This document shows, one piece after another, positions 35,356 to 44,670 of a DNA stretch of 64,000 bases. This stretch comes from Psychroflexus sp. ALD_RP9 (GTDB taxonomy: Bacteria; Bacteroidota; Bacteroidia; Flavobacteriales; Flavobacteriaceae). Under the pieces are notes generated by a model that had not been told where the DNA came from, did not search any database, and was given only the letters and a program-made list of their open reading frames with translations. The translations under genes and the position numbers were made by a program. Each line of letters opens with the position of its first letter. Position 1 is the first letter of the stretch. The DNA lies in the NCBI RefSeq assembly GCF_017311165.1, contig NZ_CP062973.1, forward strand, positions 2,402,001-2,466,000, written 5' to 3'.

Positions 35356-38057
35356 AAGCTATGTGTTTTTGGTAGTTTTATTACAAAACTAGCCCCTTTT
35401 GTATATGTTTTATTGACTTCAATAGAGCCTTTATGTAAGCTAATAATTTGTTTGCAAATAGCTAAACCAAAACCGCTACCTTCTGGTTTTTTTAGTGTTT
35501 GATTGTTTGATTGATAAAATTTATCAAAAATATAAGGGATATCAGCTTCAACAAGTCCTTTACCATTATCTGAAACTTCAATAAAGACAAGACTTTCAGA
35601 AGACTTTAATTTAATTTCAATTTTACCGTGATTAGGTTCAATAAATTTTATTGAATTTGAAATGAGGTTTGTAAACACTTGAATTAATTTATCAGAATCG
35701 ACTTCAGCTATATTTTCATTAGTTTTAGAATCAATTGAAATAGAAATTTTCTTTTTTTGAACTATTGCTTTAAAACTATTAGCAGCTTTTTGAATAATTT
35801 CAGTAATATTTTCAGCGTTTAATTGAAGTGATTCTCGACCAGAGGCCAATTTTTCAAGATTTAAAATATCATTAATTAAATTTGTAATTCGTTGCGTATC
35901 AAATAAAATGTTACTCAAAAACTGTTGTTTAATTTCATCTGGTATATCAGAATCCTCTTTAAGGATTTCGCTACTAGCTTGAATTGATGTTATTGGTGTT
36001 TTTAATTCATGAGCAACTGTATCAAGAAAATCATCTTTTAATTTGTCTTGTTGAGTTAATGTTTTGTTAGCTTGTTTTAATTCTTCAGTGAGCTTAAATA
36101 ATTGCTCCTTTTGAGTTTTAAGCGATTTATTGATGGAAATAGCTTCTTTGTTTTCTTCTAGAATTTTTAAGACCTCTACCAGCGATACAGGTTTTTCTTT
36201 AACTACATTTGAAATTAATATTTTAGCTGAAGCACTACCAACAGCACCAGTAAGTAGTTTTTCTGAAAAGTTAATAAATCGGGCATCTGCAATCTTTGTA
36301 GTTTCAGATAAATTATAGCGACGTTTAAATATATTTAGTGCTCGATTGGCGCGTTGAATACCTAAAAACTGAACCCAAATCTTATGGATATCTGCAATAT
36401 AGGCTTCACCTTTCCAGACGTAAGCATCTTCTTGTAAGTCTATTATTTGGGATGTTTTCGTAAACACTTCACCATAATTTCGTTCGCGATAATTTCCTTT
36501 AACTGCTAAAGAAAAATAGGCATATAAAAATAAATTTACAGCTAAGCTCCAAAATAATGAATGATTAGATGGACTTAAGAAATCTACACCAAACAAGCTG
36601 TAAGGCTTTAGCATTTCGATACCAAAAAGTCCGTCCTCAATAAAATTATTGTTACCTAATATAGCTGAAGTAAAAAAGGGTAGAAGGTAGGTATAAATTA
36701 CAATCAAGCATCCTGTAACCATTCCTATTTTAGCACCTAAAGCAGAACCACGATTCCAAAACAGACCTACAAAGAATGATGGTGCCAGTTGTACAATTAG
36801 TAAAAAAGAAACTAAACCTATTGAAAATAAAGAAACTGATGGATTTACAAAGGCATAGAGCAAATAAGCTATCGCAATTAGCATAAAAATACTTACTCGG
36901 CGAATATTTTTAATGGATTTTTGATTATTATTTGACGAGTTTTTTTGAAATTTTTTTAAAAATACATAAGGTATAATTAAGTTATTACTCAGCATTGTTG
37001 AAAGTGCTAAAGTTGACACAACCACCATAGAAATAACAGCTGATAAACCCCCAAGAAATACCATTAAGGCTAGCCAGTGATTACCAAGGGATAGTGGAAT
37101 TAACAATGTAAAATAATCAGCATTATCAGTTGAAGAAAATAAAGCTAATCCTGCCCAAGCTATAAAAATAACAAAGACGTTAAACAATAATAAGTACAAC
37201 GGAAATAGCCAAATAGCCACTTTTAGCTGTTTATTATGACTATATTCAACAACAGATGCTTGGAATTGACGTGGTAATAGAAATATTGCCAAGAATGATA
37301 ATACAATACTAAAATACCAGTTGATTCCACCTGTGATACCTTCAACAGTACTTAGTTTATTTATATTGAAACTTTTTGAAACTTCAGTTATTATTGAATT
37401 TCCTCCATCAAAAACATAAAAACAGATATAAATTCCGATAATTATAAATATGATGAGTTTAACTAAAGATTCAAAAGCAATCGAAAAAAAGATTCCTTTT
37501 TTTTGTTTAGAAGCATCAAAAGTAATAGTACCGTAAAAAACACAAAATACCGCTAATAACAGAGCGATATAAAATGTAGAATCTGTTAATAAATATTGAC
37601 CAATAATGCTATGAGTAGAACCTTGAGATATAATTTGAAAACTTTCGGATAAAGCTTTAAGTTGCAATGCAATATAAGGTATAATGCTTAAGGCACATAT
37701 TACAGCAACCACAGCACCTAGCGAACGGTTATTACCGTAACGAAGTGAAATAAAGTCTGCTATGCTCGAAACGTTATAAATTTTAGATAGTTGGATAATT
37801 TTTTTAAGAACAATTATCCATAATGGTGCAGCAATAATAGGGCCCAAGTAGATAGTTAAAAATTCTACTCCAGTTCGAGCAGCCATACCAACACTGCCAT
37901 AATAAGTCCAGGCAGAACAGTATACTGCAAGAGATAAGGCATAAACGTAAGGGCTATTGACTAATTTAGAGCGCTTGTTTCTTTCAGCCCAAAAAGCAAT
38001 AAAAAACAAAAGCCCTAAATAACCTAATATGATCAGAATAATACTCCAATTATTCAT
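35352..38057 (-). CDS. CrbS-like sensor: SLC5 transporter domain, STAC domain and histidine kinase
   Basis: The 901-aa protein has 13 or so transmembrane helices of the sodium:solute symporter family (residues 1-520), a STAC domain (about 540-620), a coiled coil (about 640-670), a HisKA domain with H683 in VAHELKTPITS, and an HATPase domain with N-box NLISNS (797-802), G1 DNGKG (830-834) and G2 GSGFG (860-864). This domain order is that of CrbS/CbrA sensors, which control acs or nutrient uptake. Direct neighbours are an acetate symporter and acyl-CoA synthetases. The start overlaps the 64-aa gene by 8 bases. Confidence 0.92.
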   Translation of the reverse strand: MNNWSIILIILGYLGLLFFIAFWAERNKRSKLVNSPYVYALSLAVYCSAWTYYGSVGMAARTGVEFLTIYLGPIIAAPLWIIVLKKIIQLSKIYNVSSIADFISLRYGNNRSLGAVVAVICALSIIPYIALQLKALSESFQIISQGSTHSIIGQYLLTDSTFYIALLLAVFCVFYGTITFDASKQKKGIFFSIAFESLVKLIIFIIIGIYICFYVFDGGNSIITEVSKSFNINKLSTVEGITGGINWYFSIVLSFLAIFLLPRQFQASVVEYSHNKQLKVAIWLFPLYLLLFNVFVIFIAWAGLALFSSTDNADYFTLLIPLSLGNHWLALMVFLGGLSAVISMVVVSTLALSTMLSNNLIIPYVFLKKFQKNSSNNNQKSIKNIRRVSIFMLIAIAYLLYAFVNPSVSLFSIGLVSFLLIVQLAPSFFVGLFWNRGSALGAKIGMVTGCLIVIYTYLLPFFTSAILGNNNFIEDGLFGIEMLKPYSLFGVDFLSPSNHSLFWSLAVNLFLYAYFSLAVKGNYRERNYGEVFTKTSQIIDLQEDAYVWKGEAYIADIHKIWVQFLGIQRANRALNIFKRRYNLSETTKIADARFINFSEKLLTGAVGSASAKILISNVVKEKPVSLVEVLKILEENKEAISINKSLKTQKEQLFKLTEELKQANKTLTQQDKLKDDFLDTVAHELKTPITSIQASSEILKEDSDIPDEIKQQFLSNILFDTQRITNLINDILNLEKLASGRESLQLNAENITEIIQKAANSFKAIVQKKKISISIDSKTNENIAEVDSDKLIQVFTNLISNSIKFIEPNHGKIEIKLKSSESLVFIEVSDNGKGLVEADIPYIFDKFYQSNNQTLKKPEGSGFGLAICKQIISLHKGSIEVNKTYTKGASFVIKLPKTHSL

Positions 38058-38244
38058 AAAAACGCCTTAGTATAATATATGAAATACAACTGCCTAACAG
38101 CCAGATTGTAAAGATTGAAATATAAAATAAAGGTATCCCGAAGATGATTACCGCTTTGTTATAAATAAACAAAAGCGGTAAATTTAAAAGTACAACCAGT
38201 GAAATAGAAAGTAGAATTAACTTCTGTTGGTGTCTTTTTTTCAT
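38050..38244 (-). CDS. Small two-helix membrane protein preceding the sensor kinase
   Basis: The 64-aa protein has a basic N-terminus (MKKRHQQK) and two helices (about 9-28 and 33-56), then RRFYE. The last 8 bases overlap the kinase start. DUF4212 proteins are small partners of acetate SSS symporters, and this protein sits before the kinase's own SLC5 domain in the same way that the DUF4212 gene sits before the symporter. A role as small subunit of the sensor is an inference from position; the sequence does not match DUF4212. Confidence 0.7.
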   Translation of the reverse strand: MKKRHQQKLILLSISLVVLLNLPLLFIYNKAVIIFGIPLFYISIFTIWLLGSCISYIILRRFYE

Positions 38245-38266
38245 CTTTAAGGTTTCTTATAAAATA

Positions 38267-40054
38267 TTAATGACCAGTTGCTTCACCAGCACCACTTGGA
38301 ATTCTGACATTTTCAACCATATCTTGAACATTTTGTGGTGGTGCAGGAGTAAATTTACTAATACTAATAGACACAACAAAGTTTACTATCATAGCTATCG
38401 AACCAAAGCCTTCTGGCGAAATACCAAACCACCAATCATCACTAGTTCCTCCACCAAAGAAATCAAACTTAAATTTTAACATATAAAATAACATCAATGA
38501 AATACCAACTACCATTCCAGCAATTGCACCTTCCTTATTCATTCGCTTATAAAAAATACCTAAAATAATTGCAGGAAAGAATGAGGCTGCTGCAAGACCA
38601 AAAGCTAAAGCTACAACTGCAGCCACAAAACCAGGCGGATTAATACCAAAATATCCTGCAACAACCACTGCTGCAACCGATGAAAGTCGTGCTGCTATTA
38701 ATTCTCCTTTATCTGTAATTTTTGGGTAAACCATTTTTTTAATTAAATCGTGAGATACTGAAGAAGAAATTACTAATAATAAACCTGCAGCAGTTGATAG
38801 TGCTGCGGCTAAACATCCAGCTGCCACTAAAGCTATAACCCAATTAGGTAATTTAGCAATCTCTGGATTAGCCAAAACCATGATATCTTGGTCTACATAA
38901 AGCTCATTTTTATTAGATGAAGGATTTTTAACAATTCGCTCGCCACTTTCACCTCTTAATTTTTCTTCAAATTCAGGAATACCTGTAAGAGCAGCACCAC
39001 CTTCTTTAGCTTCACCTAAATATTGTATTATACCATCTGCATCTTTATCAGTCCAAGCTAAAAGGCCAAGGTCTTCCCAAGTTGTAAACCATTCTGGCAT
39101 TTCTGTATACTTCTTTTTGTTTACCGTTTCTAACATATTCAATTTACCAAAAGACGCTACTGCTGGGGCAGTTATGTAAAGAATACCGATAAATAAGAGA
39201 GCAAACCCGGCTGATTTTCTTGCATCTCTAACTCTTTTTACTGTAAAAAATCTTACAATCACGTGTGGAAGTCCTGCTGTACCAACCATTAGTGCGAGCG
39301 TAATCGCAAATACATCAACAATATTTTTAGAACCTTCAGTATAAGCATTAAAACCAAGTTCTTGACTTAATCCATCTAGCTTATCTAACATATATGTATC
39401 AGGTTGATTAACAAGTGTATCGCCCATGCCGAACATTGGTATAGGGTTTCCTGTTACTTGAAAGGAAATAAAAATTGCTGGAACAAGAAAGGCAAAAATT
39501 AAAACACAATACTGTGCAACTTGCGTGTACGTAATGCCTTTCATGCCACCTAAAACAGCATAAAAAAGAACAATAATCATCCCTATAATTACACCTGTTT
39601 CAATTTCGACTTCTAAAAATCGTGAAAATACTACACCAACACCACGCATTTGTCCTGCTATGTAAGTAAATGATACTAACAGGGCACAAATAACAGCTAC
39701 CGAACGAGCAACTTTAGAGTAATAACGATCTCCTATAAAATCTGGGACAGTAAATTTACCAAATTTTCTAAGATAGGGAGCCAGTAAGAGAGCTAATAAA
39801 ACAAAGCCTCCAGTCCAACCCATTAAAAAAACAGAACCGTCGTATCCCATAAAGGATATGATTCCAGCCATTGAAATAAATGAAGCTGCAGACATCCAGT
39901 CAGCGGCAGTTGCCATACCGTTAGCAAGTGGAGAAACGCCTCCACCAGCTACATAAAATTCTTTAGTTGAACCTGCTCGGCTCCAAATAGCTATTCCTAT
40001 ATAGATAGCAAATGAAATACCGACAAAAATATAAGTAAGTGTTTGAGAATCCAT
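38267..40054 (-). CDS. Cation:acetate symporter family SSS transporter
   Basis: The 595-aa inner-membrane protein belongs to the SSS/SLC5 family and has the ActP-like features AADWMSAASFISMAG near residue 50, GGMKGITYTQVAQYCVL (about 170), GTAGLPHVIVRFFTV (about 255), and AALSTAAGLLLVISSSVSHD near 415. A soluble insert lies at about 320-385. It is 7 bases after the DUF4212 gene. Substrates of this group are acetate and other short monocarboxylates taken up with Na+ or H+. Confidence 0.9.
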   Translation of the reverse strand: MDSQTLTYIFVGISFAIYIGIAIWSRAGSTKEFYVAGGGVSPLANGMATAADWMSAASFISMAGIISFMGYDGSVFLMGWTGGFVLLALLLAPYLRKFGKFTVPDFIGDRYYSKVARSVAVICALLVSFTYIAGQMRGVGVVFSRFLEVEIETGVIIGMIIVLFYAVLGGMKGITYTQVAQYCVLIFAFLVPAIFISFQVTGNPIPMFGMGDTLVNQPDTYMLDKLDGLSQELGFNAYTEGSKNIVDVFAITLALMVGTAGLPHVIVRFFTVKRVRDARKSAGFALLFIGILYITAPAVASFGKLNMLETVNKKKYTEMPEWFTTWEDLGLLAWTDKDADGIIQYLGEAKEGGAALTGIPEFEEKLRGESGERIVKNPSSNKNELYVDQDIMVLANPEIAKLPNWVIALVAAGCLAAALSTAAGLLLVISSSVSHDLIKKMVYPKITDKGELIAARLSSVAAVVVAGYFGINPPGFVAAVVALAFGLAAASFFPAIILGIFYKRMNKEGAIAGMVVGISLMLFYMLKFKFDFFGGGTSDDWWFGISPEGFGSIAMIVNFVVSISISKFTPAPPQNVQDMVENVRIPSGAGEATGH

Positions 40055-40061
40055 AGTATTT

Positions 40062-40334
40062 TTATTTATCGTAACCGTATTTTTTATCTAGTTTATTCAT
40101 AAGTCTTACATAAACAAATATCAATATGATGAATATGTAAATTGATCCTTGTTGGGCAAACCAAAATCCTAGTTTAAAACCACCAAGTTTTATTTCATTT
40201 AAAATGTCTTTAAATAAAATTCCTGCTCCATAAGACACTATAAACCAAACACTAAGAAGTATGATTAGGTATCTTAAATTCTCTTTCCAATAGGCCGTTG
40301 CATGTGCCTGTTTTTTTTGTTTTGAATTTTTCAT
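40062..40334 (-). CDS. DUF4212 small subunit of the SSS symporter
   Basis: The 90-aa protein has two helices and the DUF4212 signatures AYWKENLRYL, SYGAGILFKD, GGFKLGFWFAQQGS and LMNKLDKKYGY. In sequenced genomes this family nearly always precedes a sodium:solute symporter and is thought to be its small subunit. Here the gap to the symporter is 7 bases. Confidence 0.95.
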   Translation of the reverse strand: MKNSKQKKQAHATAYWKENLRYLIILLSVWFIVSYGAGILFKDILNEIKLGGFKLGFWFAQQGSIYIFIILIFVYVRLMNKLDKKYGYDK

Positions 40335-40344
40335 TTGTTTATAA

Positions 40345-41568
40345 TTATAGATATATCATAGCTTGTAGACCCACAATTGTTTGTTCTACATCGCCAAATT
40401 TTTCATTTTTATATTCTAATGTTAGTTTTGAATTATGACCACTGAAATAAGCATTAATTCCGATGCCTAATATTGTTCTATCTTCCTCAGAAATATCGAA
40501 GCTTTGTTGAGAAATAGAAGCATAGGGCTGTAACTTTAAGTCGGTTTTAGTTGTACTCAATAAATATCCGACATGGCTATAAAACATAGAGCCTGTCCCA
40601 TAAGGACCAAACAAATAATTTGTTCCATAGTCATTTTTTTGAAAAACAGCATAAGCTGTTAAAGCTGCTCCTAAACTGCCTAAGGGTTGGTCGAAAAATG
40701 CATCTATAGCAAAAATACTCACATCTTCACCTTTAGGCTCTAAGTTTTCAAAAATCACACTACCATTTGGATGCATAAAAAATCCAGCTCCTAAATTAAA
40801 AACAGACTTGGTCCCTAAATATGAACCAACTTTATAGGGCAAATAGTTAGATTCTTGATCTAAAAAATTATAAGAAAAATAACCGGCATAAGTTTTACCA
40901 GCTGTTTTGGAACCAATGACAGATCTACCGCTATAAACACTGTTAGTAGAGTTAATTTGTCTTGTATCGAGTGACGAAGCTGAAGCATCATTTATAGCTA
41001 ATTGATACTCTAGCTTACCAAGTTTTCCTTTGGCAAATACACCAATATGTCGAGCAAATTGGTCGCTTAAACCAAGTGTAGCCCATGATGCTCTATTGTT
41101 ATCAAGTGTGAGCATGTTTAAAGTACTTTGATTATTAAGTCTTGAAACACCATTAAAATAATGTAAACCGCCACCAACACTTAATTTTTCATTAAAATTA
41201 TATTGTGCCCATGCATCGTGCATAAACAATTGAGAACCATCACCAACACCGGTAGGACTCATTGTATTTGCATTTAAGTTATTCAATCCAAGATGGGTTA
41301 CTATTGTAAAATCCTTGGTTATTTGTCCTATTAATAGGAGTCTAGCACGTCGTAACTGAAAATTATAATTTGACTCATTTTCTGGAACTTCTTCTGAATA
41401 ATTATACTGGGCTTGCACCCAAGAAATAATTCTTAAAAATTTATCTTTATTTTCACCGAATTTAATTTTAAAACCGCCATCGTAGTATAATGAGCCTTGA
41501 CTTCGACATATAGGAATAATGCAAATTAAAAAGAAAAATATTAAAAGATAGTTAGGTTTTAATTTCAT
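40345..41568 (-). CDS. Outer-membrane porin of the carboxylate cluster
   Basis: The 407-aa protein has a signal peptide (about 1-23, ending CRSQ) and an amphipathic beta-barrel with the porin-type stretches FQLRRARLLLIGQ, HDAWAQYNF and ASISQQSFDISEED, ending GLQAMIYL. It resembles phosphate-selective porin O/P-like proteins (PF07396), a family widely used for anions. The position at the head of the SSS and kinase genes, 10 bases before DUF4212, suggests it admits carboxylates through the outer membrane. Confidence 0.82.
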   Translation of the reverse strand: MKLKPNYLLIFFFLICIIPICRSQGSLYYDGGFKIKFGENKDKFLRIISWVQAQYNYSEEVPENESNYNFQLRRARLLLIGQITKDFTIVTHLGLNNLNANTMSPTGVGDGSQLFMHDAWAQYNFNEKLSVGGGLHYFNGVSRLNNQSTLNMLTLDNNRASWATLGLSDQFARHIGVFAKGKLGKLEYQLAINDASASSLDTRQINSTNSVYSGRSVIGSKTAGKTYAGYFSYNFLDQESNYLPYKVGSYLGTKSVFNLGAGFFMHPNGSVIFENLEPKGEDVSIFAIDAFFDQPLGSLGAALTAYAVFQKNDYGTNYLFGPYGTGSMFYSHVGYLLSTTKTDLKLQPYASISQQSFDISEEDRTILGIGINAYFSGHNSKLTLEYKNEKFGDVEQTIVGLQAMIYL

Positions 41569-41681
41569 TTTTTATCATATTTTGATTATTACGGTTTATT
41601 TTTTGATGTAAACTCAAAACCAAATATGTGTCAAATAAAATATTAAATAAAAATTAATATAGTTTTTTGCTAAGTCTATAG

Positions 41682-42095
41682 TTATTCTCTAAATCTTTCC
41701 CATTTTATAAGCATATATTTGTCACCAAGCTCTGTTATAATAACTCCGGCACCTTTTAATTGTTCACGATTCTTGAAGTAATCAGCAAGTTCTGAATGAT
41801 TTAAAATTTTATAAGTTGGATGATAGTCTGTTTGTTTAATTCGGTTGACTTTGTATTTTTTTACCCAATTCATGATACTTACATGAGAAACTCCTAAAAT
41901 TCGCTCTATTTCTCTATATGACAAACCTTCTAAATATAATTGCAAAGCCTTAGTAACATAATAATTATCAATTTGCTTACCTAATTTATTTACGGTAAAA
42001 TAGTAATTACATTTTTTACATTGATAGCGTTGTTTGCTGTTAACAATACCACTTTTAATGATTTTATCAGAGTTACATTGAGGGCAGTTTTTCAT
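41682..42095 (-). CDS. Domesticated IS1/IS1595-type zinc-ribbon HTH protein
   Basis: The 137-aa protein has a CxxC-x18-CxxC zinc ribbon (C4, C7, C26, C29) and an InsA-like helix-turn-helix (about 57-78, YREIERILGVSHVSIMNW). The last 50 residues do not resemble the DDE catalytic domain (InsB), and no DDE triad is visible. No second ORF, terminal repeats or target duplication is seen. It therefore looks like a transposase N-terminal domain kept as a DNA-binding regulator. It is 113 bases upstream of the porin on the same strand, with direct repeats before its own start. Confidence 0.8.
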   Translation of the reverse strand: MKNCPQCNSDKIIKSGIVNSKQRYQCKKCNYYFTVNKLGKQIDNYYVTKALQLYLEGLSYREIERILGVSHVSIMNWVKKYKVNRIKQTDYHPTYKILNHSELADYFKNREQLKGAGVIITELGDKYMLIKWERFRE

Positions 42096-42107
42096 AACTA
42101 TATAAAT

Positions 42108-42146
42108 TTAGCATATATATAATAAATTAGCATAAATATATATAAA
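42108..42146. repeat. Tandem TTAGCATA direct repeats upstream of the IS1-like gene
   Basis: Two copies of about 19 bases begin TTAGCATA at 42108 and 42127 and continue in AT-rich sequence. The 19-base period is close to two helix turns, so two protein copies would bind the same face. They start 13 bases upstream of the IS1-like ATG and about 80 bases before yaaA. Confidence 0.5.
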
Positions 42147-42228
42147 ACTTATCTCATTATAATTAAATAATTAAAAAAGATGTTTATGAAATTCAATCAA
42201 CTTACTAACTTTACTAAAAAAAAATATA

Positions 42229-42993
42229 ATGAAAATTTTACTTTCGCCCGCAAAATCACTCGATTTAGAGTCTGATTATTCAAATAAATACTCTACTGAA
42301 TTAATCTTCAGAAAAGAATCAGATATACTCAATAGCAAACTAGCAGAACTCAACAGATCTCAATTAAAAGATTTAATGTCTATTAGTGATAAAATTGCAG
42401 CATTAAATATAGATCGGTATGCGGCTAAAAAGGCAAAAGACAATTCTAACGATCGTCCTGCAGTATTTATGTTTAATGGCGATGTTTATGACGGTCTCAA
42501 TATTAATTCTATTTCTGAAAATCACTACAAATTTTTACAGAATACTATTCGTATTTTATCTGGCATGTATGGAATTTTAAGACCGTTTGATGTAATGTCT
42601 CCTTATCGTTTAGAAATGGGTACAAAACTTAAAATTAATGATTCGAATAACTTGTACGATTTTTGGAAATCTAAATTAACAGGTTATCTCAATACTGAAC
42701 TTTCTAATGATGAAATAGTCATCAACCTAGCTAGTCAAGAATATTTTAAAGCTATAAATCATAAACAACTTAAATCTGATGTCATTTCACCAGTATTTAA
42801 AGATTTTAAAAATGGAAAGTATAAAGTTATCAGTTTTTACGCGAAGAAGGCTAGAGGTGTAATGGCAAAATACCTAGTCGAAACTGAAGCTGAACGTCTT
42901 GAAGATATTATGGCTTTCAATTTAGAAGGTTATCAATTTAACCCTAATGAAACCCAAAAAGCAAATGAGCCTGTCTTTACACGTTCTTCATAA
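42229..42993 (+). CDS. yaaA: Peroxide stress protein YaaA
   Basis: The 254-aa protein has the YaaA/DUF328 signatures MKILLSPAKSLD at the N-terminus, VFMFNGDVYDGL, RILSGMYGILRPFD, ASQEYFKA and KKARGVMAKY. It reduces iron-driven DNA damage in E. coli under peroxide. It is full length and divergent from the IS1-like gene, with 133 bases between the two. Confidence 0.95.
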   Translation: MKILLSPAKSLDLESDYSNKYSTELIFRKESDILNSKLAELNRSQLKDLMSISDKIAALNIDRYAAKKAKDNSNDRPAVFMFNGDVYDGLNINSISENHYKFLQNTIRILSGMYGILRPFDVMSPYRLEMGTKLKINDSNNLYDFWKSKLTGYLNTELSNDEIVINLASQEYFKAINHKQLKSDVISPVFKDFKNGKYKVISFYAKKARGVMAKYLVETEAERLEDIMAFNLEGYQFNPNETQKANEPVFTRSS

Positions 42994-43039
42994 AATTAAT
43001 GAACGATTATAAAAAAGTTATATCTTATTGAAAAATAAG

Positions 43040-43086
43040 GCTGAAAACTGATTTTTAAGATTTTAAAATTAGTTTTCAGCTTTTTT
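43040..43086. terminator. Intrinsic terminator after yaaA
   Basis: GCTGAAAACT pairs with AGTTTTCAGC across a loop that can itself pair further, followed by six T. It lies 47 bases after the yaaA stop. The rest of the 211-base gap before 43205 is AT-rich promoter-like DNA without an ORF. Confidence 0.8.
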
Positions 43087-43204
43087 ATTAAGTAGAAAAC
43101 TGACATATATCATATTTTACTGTATTTACCCTGTTTGTGTTACTTTTATTACACTTCAAAATAAGCTTCAATTTTAAATTAGCTAAAAATTTAAAATTAG
43201 AATT

Positions 43205-44617
43205 ATGAAAGTAGAACAAATTTATACAGGATGCATAGCTCACGCAGCTTATTACTTAGAAGATCAAGGAGAAGCTGCCATTTTTGATCCATTAAGAGAA
43301 GTTCAACCTTATATTGATAAAGCTAATGAAGATCAAGCTAATATTAAGTATGTGTTCGAAACACATTTTCATGCTGATTTTGTCAGTGGTCACTTAGACT
43401 TAGCTAAAAAAACAGGCGCAAAAATAATATATGGTCCTACCGCTAAACCTGGTTTCGACGCTTTAATTGCTGAAGACAACCAAGAATTTAAAGTTGGTCG
43501 CTATACGGTAAAAGTTATTCATACTCCTGGACATACTATGGAGTCAACCACCTACTTATTAGTTGATGAAAATGGTAAAGAACATGGAATTATTACAGGA
43601 GACACTTTATTTATCGGTGATGTAGGACGCCCAGATTTAGCACAACACGTCATAGAAGATTTAACAGAAGAAAAACTTGCTGGGCATCTTTTTGATTCGT
43701 TGAGAAATAAAATTATGCCATTATCTGATGATTTAATAGTTTATCCAAACCATGGAGCCGGAAGTGCCTGTGGTAAAATGATGAGTCAAGAAACCACCGA
43801 TACACTTGGGCATCAAAAAGAAACCAATTATGCTTTAAGAGCAGATATGACTAAAGATGAATTTATTAAAGAGTTACTTGACGGACTTACCGCGCCTCCA
43901 GGATATTTCCCAAAAAATGTACTTATGAATATCCAAGGTTACGACAGTATCGATCAAGTCATTGAACGTGGACAACAACCACTTAATGCTGATGCTTTTG
44001 AAGCTGCTGCAAACGAAACTAAAGCTCTAATTCTTGATACTAGAGAAGCTGAAGTCTTTAAAGATGGTTTTATCCCTAATAGTATTAATATTGGTTTAGA
44101 CAATAACTTTGCACAATGGGTTGGCGAACTTATTCCAGACATTAAACAGCCTATATTATTAGTAACTGAGCCTGGTAAAGAAGAAGAAAGCATTATAAGG
44201 TTAGCTCGCGTTGGCTACGATTATTCTATTGGTTATTTAAAAGGAGGAATAAATACCTGGAAAGAGGCAGGAAAAGAGTTAGACCAAGTTACACGAATAG
44301 ATGTAGATAATTTAGATAGCTTGTTAACAAACGATAGCGTAAAGATTATAGATGTTCGTAAAAGAAGTGAATATGATTCGCAACACGTTGTTGGTGCAGA
44401 AAATATTCCATTAAATGAAATTAATAAGCACTTAGCTGAATTGCCAAAAGAGAAATTTGCAATTCACTGTCAAGGCGGTTACAGAAGTATGATTGCTGCT
44501 TCAATATTGAAGCAACGAGGGTTTGACAACTTTGTAGATGTTCGTGGCGGATTTGATAAAATTTTAGAAGATGATATTGAAGTCACCGAATACGTTTGCC
44601 CATCAACTTTATTATAA
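43205..44617 (+). CDS. CstB-like persulfide dioxygenase with two rhodanese domains
   Basis: The 470-aa protein has an N-terminal metallo-beta-lactamase domain with THFHADFVSGH (H54, H56, D58, H63) and TGDTLF, followed by two rhodanese domains. The first (about 260-355) has no cysteine in its loop, and the second (about 365-465) has the catalytic cysteine in CQGGYRS. This three-part order is that of CstB, which oxidises persulfides and makes thiosulfate. A cytochrome c peroxidase follows after 53 bases. A role in sulfide or persulfide detoxification is likely. Confidence 0.88.
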   Translation: MKVEQIYTGCIAHAAYYLEDQGEAAIFDPLREVQPYIDKANEDQANIKYVFETHFHADFVSGHLDLAKKTGAKIIYGPTAKPGFDALIAEDNQEFKVGRYTVKVIHTPGHTMESTTYLLVDENGKEHGIITGDTLFIGDVGRPDLAQHVIEDLTEEKLAGHLFDSLRNKIMPLSDDLIVYPNHGAGSACGKMMSQETTDTLGHQKETNYALRADMTKDEFIKELLDGLTAPPGYFPKNVLMNIQGYDSIDQVIERGQQPLNADAFEAAANETKALILDTREAEVFKDGFIPNSINIGLDNNFAQWVGELIPDIKQPILLVTEPGKEEESIIRLARVGYDYSIGYLKGGINTWKEAGKELDQVTRIDVDNLDSLLTNDSVKIIDVRKRSEYDSQHVVGAENIPLNEINKHLAELPKEKFAIHCQGGYRSMIAASILKQRGFDNFVDVRGGFDKILEDDIEVTEYVCPSTLL

Positions 44618-44670
44618 CACTATATAACTTAGCAGCTGATTAAAAATCAGCTGCTTTAAATGCAAAAAAA

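Noticed and set aside
41682..42095. A remnant insertion sequence of the IS1/IS1595 group
   Set aside because: There is no catalytic DDE region, no second ORF, no terminal inverted repeats and no target duplication. The tail beyond the HTH is protein-like and intact, so a kept regulator is more likely than a decaying element.
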